64,000 bases of DNA from Termitidicoccus mucosus (GTDB taxonomy: Bacteria; Verrucomicrobiota; Verrucomicrobiia; Opitutales; Opitutaceae): assembly GCF_038725785.1 (NCBI RefSeq), contig NZ_CP109796.1, positions 7,502,501-7,566,500 on the forward strand, written 5' to 3'. This document shows positions 42,654 to 49,443 of the stretch, one piece after another; the stretch's first letter is position 1; each line of letters starts with the position of its first letter. The translations under genes were made by a program, and so were the position numbers. Below the pieces are notes generated by a model. That model was not told the origin of the DNA and ran no database searches. It saw only the letters and a list, made by a program, of their open reading frames with translations.

Positions 42654-45277
42654 GCCACCACACCTCCTGCCACCATCCGGATGCCGGTCCGAACCGGACG
42701 CAAAGCGCGGTTAGCCGGTGGAGGCATTTCGAGCACGAGTTTGCGGTCACCGGATTCCATCATCGCCTCGCGGGCGGCCCGCTGGTCGGCGACGTAGATT
42801 TTCTGACTCTCCCGAAAACGGGAGTTGGAGACGTAGGCTTGTTTCAGATCGGCCGCCAGGATGCCCGCGCGTCCCAGTAATAAGATCCCATGATCGACGG
42901 TCTTGCCTTGGGCCGCGTGCGAGGTCGTCGCATAGCCATGCGAAAACTCCCGAAACAAGGAAGGAATCGAGCGCCCATCTCGCAGGGTGATGCTCCCGTC
43001 CGGCGCAAAACCAGCGACCTCAACCAAGTCTCCGTTGCGCAGCCGCGCCGTCTTCTGATTGGCCCGAATCAAAAGGCGGTCTCCGGCTGCGACCTCAATC
43101 TCGCGCCGAATTCCGACATCGAAACCGCGATTGTGACACGGGCTGAACCATGCTTCTCCGCCATCCTCAAAGCGCAGCAGCAGAACCGCGCCATCACGCC
43201 GCACAACCGTGAGTTGATCCCCTTTGGCATACGAACCCGACGAGCGATGAAACAGCAGCACCTGGCCCGGCTGATAATTTCGCGCGTCCCGCATTTGCGC
43301 CTTCGTCCATTGCAGCGAAAAGACCGTGGACAGGTGGCGTCCGTCGCCTTGCAAAAGGCCAGCCTCCCGCAGTTGACCGCGCACGATGTCGGTAAAGGCA
43401 TGGATTTCTTTCCAGACCGGCGAAATCGCCAGGCAGCATTCGGCGCGGCGGACATGAGCGACGTAGGCGCTCGCGGCCGTTTGGAACAACACGTCCTCCT
43501 GCGGGATTTCCTTTACCGCGCCGAGCCGAGAAAAATGGTTGAAAGCCCCAAATGCGTCACCTTTGGCAAGCAGAGCCACCGCCCGGCGATACTCCGGCGA
43601 ACGTTGCCGGCGGATTTGCGTCAGGCGGAAGACCGGCACCTGCGCGAATTTTTGCAGACAGCGCAAGGCGTCGCCGGCTTCGACTGAGGAATGCTGCTTG
43701 ATGTCTCCAATCAGGATGACCCGATTGTCATTCGCTGCCGCCAGCCGACAGAGGTCTCGCATCTGCTTCACGGAAATCAAGCCGGCTTCATCCACGAGCA
43801 AGATGCGGTCGCGTGTGGCCCGTTGAAGCGATTCGTTGACGAGTAGTTGCTGCAACGTGTCGGCATGCGGGGTGAGTTCCTGACGCAGCACATCGGCCGC
43901 CCCGGAAGAAGGAGCGCACCCGAAGACCCGTCCGCCCGCCTGCTCGATGCCGGCCACGACTGACTTTAGGCTGTTCGTCTTCCCGGTTCCGGCATCACCG
44001 GCGAGGATCATCACCCGTGAATTGCAGCCAAGCATGCCCTCCACCGCCCGGCGTTGCTCTTCCGACAATTCCGCTCCGGCTGGAAGCGTGCCCAACGCAC
44101 CGCAACTCGTCCGGCCGGCATTCGCCCAAGCGATGAACTCCTCTTCCGCCTGCAAGGCCGCGGTGGCGGCGATTTCCTCCCCCGCCTCCCGGAGGACACC
44201 GGAAGCAACCTGCTGCTTCAGGGCGACCCGCAGATCGGCGAGCGGCACGGAGCCTCGCCCGTAGATCAAGGCTTCCCGAAGCAGATCACGTGATACAACT
44301 ACGGACTTGCGCTCGAAAACATGGTCCGCCGTCGCGGTCAGCGCCTCGTCGGCGCTCATCTCGGGCGGCGGAACCGGCTTGCCCATTGTGCCGGCAATCA
44401 CGGTGCGCACGACGGCCAGGTCGTCGCCCGCCCGCGCTTCCCATCCCGTCCGCAAACTTGCGGACGTTGCGTGGGTCTTTGCCGCCCGCGTTTCCGCCGT
44501 GATGGCTTGAAGCTCGTCTTGTGTCGCGGCTCCGCGTTCGCGGGCCGCCGCCAGAATCTCCGTCCGCCGTTCGCTGAACTCCGTTCGCAGGCGTTCCGGA
44601 AATCCCCGAATGGTGAAACCGATGCCGGACTGGCGTTCGAGTTCGTAACCACCCTCGCGCATCCGTTGCGCGAGACGGTTGTAGCACACCTCGCGGAAAT
44701 ACCCCTGATGCCGGAGATACCCGTAGGGTTGGACGCCCTTCCAACGCTGCTCCGCCGAGTCGAAAGTGACGTTGAGAATGCACATGTGGGTATGCAACTG
44801 GGGATCGAGCGCCCGGCTGGAATCATGCGTGACCACCGCCGCCACCATGTTGCCCGTCACCCGGTCCGCGTTGACGCCGCCCCGTCGCACGCGGGTCGCT
44901 GTCACCGCCTCGACCTCCTGCAAGGTTTCCTGCACCGCTTCCTGCCACCACGCCTCAATCCGTCGATCACCGCCGACCAGCAGCGCAATCGAAACGTCCT
45001 TGGGCGCCGAAATCTGCCCGAAGTAACAGACTCGGCGTTTGGCTCCTTTGTCCCTTACTCCGAGTCTTTCTCCCGTTGCCGGATGCTGACCGGCACACAG
45101 TCGCTCCAATGCCTCCAATTGGCATACCCTGTTCAAACCCAACCGCGCGGCGCCTTGGCCGAACCAGACCATCTCCGCCTGACCTTCTTCAGTCAGATAG
45201 TCGCCCACGCGCAAATGCTGCCGGAAGTAGTTTACGGCGGCATCCACGCGAATGCAGGGCTTATCAAATCTAACCAT
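42650..45277 (-). CDS. MobF-family relaxase/helicase (TrwC/TraI type)
   Basis: Nicks oriT, stays bound to the 5' end and unwinds the transferred strand. The 875-residue protein has an N-terminal relaxase domain: candidate catalytic tyrosines in AVNYFRQHLRVGDYLTEEGQ, and the three-histidine metal motif in VTHDSSRALDPQLHTHMCIL (about residues 153-172). The C-terminal half is a RecD-like helicase with Walker A MILAGDAGTGKTNSLKSVV, Walker B RILLVDEAGLISVKQMRDL, motif III VILIGDIKQHSSVEAGDALR and motif VI HGYATTSHAAQGKTVDHG. The start chosen (MVRFDKPCIRVDAAV, ATG 45277) is the family-like one; another ATG lies 24 bp upstream. It faces the probable oriT/control region and overlaps the next gene by ATGA. 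Confidence 0.92.
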   Translation of the reverse strand: MVRFDKPCIRVDAAVNYFRQHLRVGDYLTEEGQAEMVWFGQGAARLGLNRVCQLEALERLCAGQHPATGERLGVRDKGAKRRVCYFGQISAPKDVSIALLVGGDRRIEAWWQEAVQETLQEVEAVTATRVRRGGVNADRVTGNMVAAVVTHDSSRALDPQLHTHMCILNVTFDSAEQRWKGVQPYGYLRHQGYFREVCYNRLAQRMREGGYELERQSGIGFTIRGFPERLRTEFSERRTEILAAARERGAATQDELQAITAETRAAKTHATSASLRTGWEARAGDDLAVVRTVIAGTMGKPVPPPEMSADEALTATADHVFERKSVVVSRDLLREALIYGRGSVPLADLRVALKQQVASGVLREAGEEIAATAALQAEEEFIAWANAGRTSCGALGTLPAGAELSEEQRRAVEGMLGCNSRVMILAGDAGTGKTNSLKSVVAGIEQAGGRVFGCAPSSGAADVLRQELTPHADTLQQLLVNESLQRATRDRILLVDEAGLISVKQMRDLCRLAAANDNRVILIGDIKQHSSVEAGDALRCLQKFAQVPVFRLTQIRRQRSPEYRRAVALLAKGDAFGAFNHFSRLGAVKEIPQEDVLFQTAASAYVAHVRRAECCLAISPVWKEIHAFTDIVRGQLREAGLLQGDGRHLSTVFSLQWTKAQMRDARNYQPGQVLLFHRSSGSYAKGDQLTVVRRDGAVLLLRFEDGGEAWFSPCHNRGFDVGIRREIEVAAGDRLLIRANQKTARLRNGDLVEVAGFAPDGSITLRDGRSIPSLFREFSHGYATTSHAAQGKTVDHGILLLGRAGILAADLKQAYVSNSRFRESQKIYVADQRAAREAMMESGDRKLVLEMPPPANRALRPVRTGIRMVAGGVVA

Positions 45278-45292
45278 GCTGGGAATGAAACA

Positions 45293-45548
45293 TAAACCCA
45301 TAAGAAAAGCGAGAGTAAACCCATAAAATTTAAGTTAGGGACGCATCCGCAGCAAATTTTTTTGCGCAGTTTACTGCTCATCATTCAAGGAACCGATGAT
45401 CTCACTGAAGCATCCGCCTTAAACCTATCACCTATGAAATGCGTGACACGCCACCCCTAACGTCCGTTAGGTAGCGGAGCGAATTTCGCCACTACACCAC
45501 TACTCGATCACCACTATATTGTCATTCCGGTTATTTATAAACCCATAA
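45293..45548. promoter_or_regulatory. Probable oriT/control region with three 11-mers and two hairpins
   Basis: The gap between the divergent relaxase and TraK-like genes contains the direct repeat TAAACCCATAA three times (45293-45303, 45316-45326, 45538-45548). It also contains a hairpin CCTAACGTCCGTTAGG (45456-45471) and an adjacent one GCGAATTTCGC (45479-45489). The outer copies of the 11-mer sit next to the two gene starts, as operator-like sites would. The location between the relaxase and TraK-like genes is that of oriT in RP4, so this is the best candidate for the nick site. The exact nick position cannot be read. Confidence 0.5.
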
Positions 45549-45593
45549 TATTTTGTTTTACTTTAATCCCAAGAGAAACGATACTGCCCGCCA

Positions 45594-45983
45594 ATGGATT
45601 CGCCCGAACTATATGCCCGACTGCTGGAGGATGCCCAGCGTTACGACCCGACCGCTCATAACCGCGGCCTGCTGGCTCCGTATCGCGACGTGCTCCTGCT
45701 CCAACGGGCGAAGTTCATGAGCTACGAGCAGATTGCAGCGACCTTGAACCGCCACGGCCTCAAGGTGTCACCCGCCGCCGTAGGCGTTTTTTGCCGGCGG
45801 AACTTTACCAAAGCCGAAATCGAGCGCGTCCGCCAATCGCCGTCGACCACAACGACGAATGTGGCTGGCAGACGACCGGCAGGCTCGTCAGCCGGCGCTC
45901 CAACTTTTGGGGTTTCCGCGCCGGGATCGAGCGTAGGGAGCTTGGGGAAACGCGGCCCCAAAATTGCCCGCGATAACTACTGA
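45594..45983 (+). CDS. TraK-like DNA-binding accessory protein
   Basis: A 129-residue protein starting MDSPELYARLLEDAQRYDPT. A helix-turn-helix-like segment lies in the middle (LLLQRAKFMSYEQIAATLNR, then HGLKVSPAAVGVFCRRNF), followed by a Ser/Thr/Gly-rich tail with a basic end. In RP4, the gene next to oriT on this side is traK (134 residues), an oriT-binding relaxosome protein, followed by traL and traM. The order and sizes here (129, 234, 157) fit that set closely, although the sequence identity is not visible by eye. It could also act as the repressor at the repeats just upstream. Confidence 0.6.
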   Translation: MDSPELYARLLEDAQRYDPTAHNRGLLAPYRDVLLLQRAKFMSYEQIAATLNRHGLKVSPAAVGVFCRRNFTKAEIERVRQSPSTTTTNVAGRRPAGSSAGAPTFGVSAPGSSVGSLGKRGPKIARDNY

Positions 45984-45994
45984 CCAATGCAGCC

Positions 45995-46699
45995 ATGAAT
46001 CCGACGAAACGCATCATTCTCTTCCCTCAAGACAAAGGCGGCATCGGCAAGAGCTTTGTCGCCGCGCTGCTCTACGATTACTTGGGCGACGAAGGCGCCC
46101 GAGTGAAGGCATTCGATTTGGACCATGCCAATTCGACCTTCAACCGGCTCGTACCGGAGGCCGAGTTCATCGATACCGATGTGGACGTGGACAAGCTCGG
46201 AGTCCTCGACCGCATGGTCCACGCCTTGGACGACGCTGACACGGTACTCGTCGATAACCGTGCTACCGGCGGCGGCAAGGTGCTCGCTTATCTCGACGAG
46301 GCTCGGCTTCCGCAACTCCAAGGCGAACTGGATCTCGCCCTCGTGTTCGTCCTCATCGGCACCGACGATAAAGATGCGAATTCGCAGATCGCGGAATTAC
46401 TCGACGCCTATGGCGAATGCGTGCGCTGGCTGGTCGCGCGCAACCTGCGCGACAGCGACACGCTCCCCCTGTTTACACAGAGTAATTCGCGCCGGCGTCT
46501 GCAAGAACTGGGAGCCGTCGAGATCGATGTCCCTTGTCTGTTCGAGGTCACACGCAACCGGCTCCAGCAGGCCAATCTCACCGTCGGACGCGGTCGCGCC
46601 AGCGAACAGCTTCATCTCCTCGACCGATCCCGTTGCGTCCGCTTCCACGAACGCATGGCGGCTGAGTTTACGAAAGCCCGAGCGCTGCTCATCGGATGA
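45995..46699 (+). CDS. TraL-like ParA-type ATPase
   Basis: A 234-residue protein with a deviant Walker A loop at its N-terminus (IILFPQDKGGIGKSFVAALL), the form typical of ParA/MinD/Soj-like P-loop proteins. AFDLDHANSTFNRLVP (switch region) and DDADTVLVDNRATGGGKVLA follow. The RP4 TraL protein is a nucleotide-binding protein of 241 residues at the same position. Here the stop overlaps the next ATG (ATGA, 46696-46699), as in a coupled operon. A partition role is possible but less likely, because no ParB is adjacent. Confidence 0.7.
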   Translation: MNPTKRIILFPQDKGGIGKSFVAALLYDYLGDEGARVKAFDLDHANSTFNRLVPEAEFIDTDVDVDKLGVLDRMVHALDDADTVLVDNRATGGGKVLAYLDEARLPQLQGELDLALVFVLIGTDDKDANSQIAELLDAYGECVRWLVARNLRDSDTLPLFTQSNSRRRLQELGAVEIDVPCLFEVTRNRLQQANLTVGRGRASEQLHLLDRSRCVRFHERMAAEFTKARALLIG

Positions 46700-47169
46700 A
46701 GCCCGAGGATCTGATCGACCCGGCCAGTCTGCCGGAAGAATTACAGTGGGTATCGTCTCACTACCGCCTGCATCCCGATGATCCGGTCTATTTGCTCATC
46801 GCCTGGCACTGGCAACGGGTAAAAGCATCGGAGGACATCTTGCAGGCCGCCATTGTGGAAATGAAGACGGCCTTGGATGCGCGCATTGAAGTTTTGGCGG
46901 ATTCCGCTGATGCTATCGCCGGAGTCAACGCCGTGCTCAACCAAATGCAGCAGGAAATGGTCAACCGTCCAGCGATCTTCGGCAAGGAGCTTGAAACGCA
47001 ATTGCGGCAGCCGGTGACCAATGCCGTCGAACGCCTCCGGGCGATGGAAAAGGTTCTGGGCTTGGCCGCCCGGACATTCCGCGTTGCCCGACGTCGGCAC
47101 CTCCTTGCCACTTTGCTCACCGGTGTCGCATTGGGCGCGATTGGTGCCATCGTTCTCTTTCGCGCATGA
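46696..47169 (+). CDS. TraM-like accessory protein with C-terminal membrane anchor
   Basis: A 157-residue protein starting MKPEDLIDPASLPEELQWVS. The middle is helical, with a likely coiled coil (DARIEVLADSADAIAGVNAV, NQMQQEMVNRPAIFGKELET). The C-terminus carries one hydrophobic helix (RRHLLATLLTGVALGAIGAI and VLFRA), so it is anchored in the inner membrane with the bulk in the cytoplasm. It is coupled to both neighbours by ATGA overlaps, at 46696 and 47166. Size (RP4 TraM 145) and position suggest TraM. Otherwise the family is not recognised. Confidence 0.65.
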   Translation: MKPEDLIDPASLPEELQWVSSHYRLHPDDPVYLLIAWHWQRVKASEDILQAAIVEMKTALDARIEVLADSADAIAGVNAVLNQMQQEMVNRPAIFGKELETQLRQPVTNAVERLRAMEKVLGLAARTFRVARRRHLLATLLTGVALGAIGAIVLFRA

Positions 47170-48677
47170 AGGCGGTGGGGGTGGTCGTCATTTGCCTAGG
47201 TGTGGCATTTAGCGCCCGGAGCCTGCTTCCGGGCATGCCAGGATACTGGTTGGCGGTGGCCGCGCTGGCACAGGCCATTTGGAGCGCATTTGAATCACTC
47301 GACCGATGGGGCGAATCGGCACAGCAGTTCGCGCTTGAGCTCTGGGGGCTCACTTGGACCCGGGACGAAGCGTGCTGCCATTTTCTCATTACGGGAGCGA
47401 CCGGCACGGGCAAAACCGCACGAGCCGTCGTGCCCATCGTCCACGGCTTGCGCTCGACTTTGCCCGATACCGGCATTCTCGCGGTGGACTCCAAAGGAGC
47501 GTTGTGGAAACCACTTTCCGCGATGGCGCGCAGCTTGGGCCAGGAAGAAAGCCTGCGGCTCATTCGGGTGCGGCCGACGCATATTCCTCTTGGCAATTGG
47601 AGCCCTCCTCTGCGCCTGAATCTGCTCTCCATGCCCGACGTGCCATGGACCACCTACGCGAAGATGATTGTGGATACTGCGACGGCCGCCGGACAACGTG
47701 GCGGTCAGACGTTTTTCAAAGAAACCGCCCGCGATGTCATTACCCATGCGATGCACGCCCTCGAAGCGGCGGATTTGCCGGTGACTCTCGCGAACGTGCA
47801 CGATATGATCTGCGTCTCCAGCGATCTCGCGATGGTGCTGGCCCGGCTCGCCGAGCGACCGGGTCGCGCCGCCGAAATGGAGCGGCAATACTTTAAGGAT
47901 TTTGCCGAGCAACCACCTGAACAGAAGAGTGGCACGGTCTACACCGTAGCGAACTACCTGCGACCTTACACGCCGCCGGACATTGCCGAAGTCTTTTGCT
48001 CGGTGGAACCGAACTTCTCCCTAGCTGAGGTCGACGAGGGGCGGCTCATTTGTCTGTCGATTCCACAGACCTACCAAGTCGAACGCCGCTACCTCAATCT
48101 CCTCGCGAAGCAATTGTTCTTTCTTCATGCCTTCCGGCGGTTTGATCTCGAATCCGAGGAACTGCATCGACGCAATCTGATCGTGCTCGTTCTCGACGAA
48201 GGTCAGAAGACCACGCTTGTCTCCGAAGATGGTTTCGCTGACCACGCCACGGTTGATGAATTGCGTGAGGCGGGGGCTTGCCTGATTTCCGCGACGCAAA
48301 CACCTTTGTCATTCTATGCCGCGTTCGAAACCGAGCGCAAAGCAGATGTTTTTATGGCCAACCTGCGCACGCAGATTCATTTTCGAGCCGCGGATGAGAA
48401 AGGAGCAAAGATCATCTCGGAAAAAATGGGCGGACGGGAACTCCGCCGATATAGTGGCGGTATCAGTGCCGGCCGGACATCGCGAAACTGGCAGATGATC
48501 GATGAGCCGTGGTTCAAACCCACGCAACTTCAGGCGTTGCCGGAGGGCAGGGCGGTGATCCGCCATCCCCGCCGCACAGGGAAACCATTTCTGCGTAAAC
48601 TGCCGTTCACCGGGTTTACCCACGCCAACGACTTCGTGGCAGAACTGGCGGACTTCAGCACGAAACCGGTGCGGTGA
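47166..48677 (+). CDS. Type IV coupling protein (VirD4/TraG/TraD-like)
   Basis: A 503-residue inner-membrane ATPase that delivers the relaxase-DNA complex to a secretion channel. N-terminal hydrophobic segments (VVVICLGVAFSARSLL, GYWLAVAALAQAIWSAF) precede a Walker A FLITGATGTGKTARAVVPI (about residue 80), the conserved TGILAVDSKGALWKPLSAMA (VDxKG form) and a Walker B region NLIVLVLDEGQKTTLVSEDG (about 340). ISATQTPLSFYAAFE is the sensor-type motif of the family. It is translationally coupled to the TraM-like gene. The gene ends the rightward run and is followed by noncoding sequence. No T4SS genes are nearby, so it must use a channel encoded elsewhere. Confidence 0.88.
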   Translation: MKAVGVVVICLGVAFSARSLLPGMPGYWLAVAALAQAIWSAFESLDRWGESAQQFALELWGLTWTRDEACCHFLITGATGTGKTARAVVPIVHGLRSTLPDTGILAVDSKGALWKPLSAMARSLGQEESLRLIRVRPTHIPLGNWSPPLRLNLLSMPDVPWTTYAKMIVDTATAAGQRGGQTFFKETARDVITHAMHALEAADLPVTLANVHDMICVSSDLAMVLARLAERPGRAAEMERQYFKDFAEQPPEQKSGTVYTVANYLRPYTPPDIAEVFCSVEPNFSLAEVDEGRLICLSIPQTYQVERRYLNLLAKQLFFLHAFRRFDLESEELHRRNLIVLVLDEGQKTTLVSEDGFADHATVDELREAGACLISATQTPLSFYAAFETERKADVFMANLRTQIHFRAADEKGAKIISEKMGGRELRRYSGGISAGRTSRNWQMIDEPWFKPTQLQALPEGRAVIRHPRRTGKPFLRKLPFTGFTHANDFVAELADFSTKPVR

Positions 48678-49166
48678 TGTCAATTTCGACTTGGGGAGCC
48701 GAGGCCAGTGCGAGTCAGTGTTCCCCGTCGGCGTTCGGTTTGGCTCCGATGCGTGGTCCGGTTCTTTGAAGCATGGGATCCCCGCGTCTCCAACGGCCAT
48801 CCCACTGCTTCCAAGTAGTCTTCAACCAGGCCGCGAGCATCACGGCGACGGAGGGTATGGACGATCAGTGCGATTGGGTTGGGCGCCTTTTTGCCCATTA
48901 TGCGTCCCAGGAGGCGAACAGCCTGCGTATAGATAGTATAATCGCTAAGGGGTAACGTGATAATGAGGTGAACGGGCGGGGACAAATGAGACATAGAACA
49001 CTATAAGTTGAGGGTTGGATCAAGTGCTCCGCCCCGGCCTGACGACGGGAGCACCACTTTGCTGATTTTACGTGGCGATAGTGCCAAAATAAGCACTCCG
49101 TTTTTAGGTATCAATCATAGACCACCGTCCATCGTACGTCTTTTATTTATCCACGATTTTCTTGGG
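48678..49166. other. Junction after the coupling protein, no convincing gene
   Basis: 489 bp downstream of the coupling protein gene, with a sharp fall in GC towards 49000. One leftward 104-codon frame at 48680-48994 has a basic, low-complexity composition and no family resemblance. Nothing resembling an integrase, a terminal repeat or a promoter could be recognised. The right end of the mobile element probably lies here. Confidence 0.35.
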
Positions 49167-49315
49167 TTAAACCGTGCGAATTCGTGGCAGGTAGGCACGA
49201 GGCGGCACCCCGAACTGTCGTTTGAACTGAGCCGTCAAATGGCTGTGGTCCGAAAATCCAGTCATGTAAGCGACTTGATTGACCGTATAAGAGCCGGTTT
49301 TGAGGCTGCCCCGAA
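49167..49315 (-). pseudogene. Truncated AraC-family regulator, C-terminal HTH remnant
   Basis: In the minus strand a frame ending at the stop 49167-49169 reads GSLKTGSYTVNQVAYMTGFS and then DHSHLTAQFKRQFGVPPRAY, ending LPRIRTV. This is the second helix-turn-helix of an AraC/XylS regulator, with the typical VAxxxGF...HLxxxFKRxFGxxPxxY pattern. Upstream the frame runs into a stop (about 49357) with no start codon and no first HTH or sensor domain. Only about 50 residues of the family domain remain, so this is a non-functional fragment. It marks rearranged DNA between the mobile element and the next gene. Confidence 0.75.
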
Positions 49316-49443
49316 TTGACAGACACAGGCAAAGGGGAAAAAGCAGAAGGAATCCTCATTAAGATGCAGTTAAGCAAATCCGTGATCAAATACGCAATCT
49401 ATGACTTGTGTTCTGTATTTTAAAACTTAGTAAGATTTGACAC

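Larger units (their letters stand above)
36883..48677. mobile_element. Mobilization module of an integrative or plasmid-derived element
   Basis: The block holds an excisionase-like HTH gene, a DarB-like methylase/helicase, three small genes, a MobF relaxase, a probable oriT/control region, TraK-, TraL- and TraM-like genes and a type IV coupling protein. The relaxase side is transcribed leftward and the TraKLM-coupling protein side rightward, as around the oriT of RP4-type plasmids. Gene ends overlap as ATGA at four places. No integrase, replication protein or type IV secretion gene is visible, so it is mobilizable rather than self-transmissible, or a truncated ICE. Ends are not defined; the limits given are those of the supported genes. 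Confidence 0.7.

Noticed and set aside
48680..48994. A 104-codon minus-strand frame after the coupling protein gene
   Set aside because: Basic C-terminal low-complexity sequence, no family resemblance, no linked gene; treated as noncoding junction.
36470..49440. Direct repeats (att sites) bounding the mobilization element
   Set aside because: Both junction regions were compared by eye for a shared direct repeat; none of convincing length was found, so the ends are left undefined.
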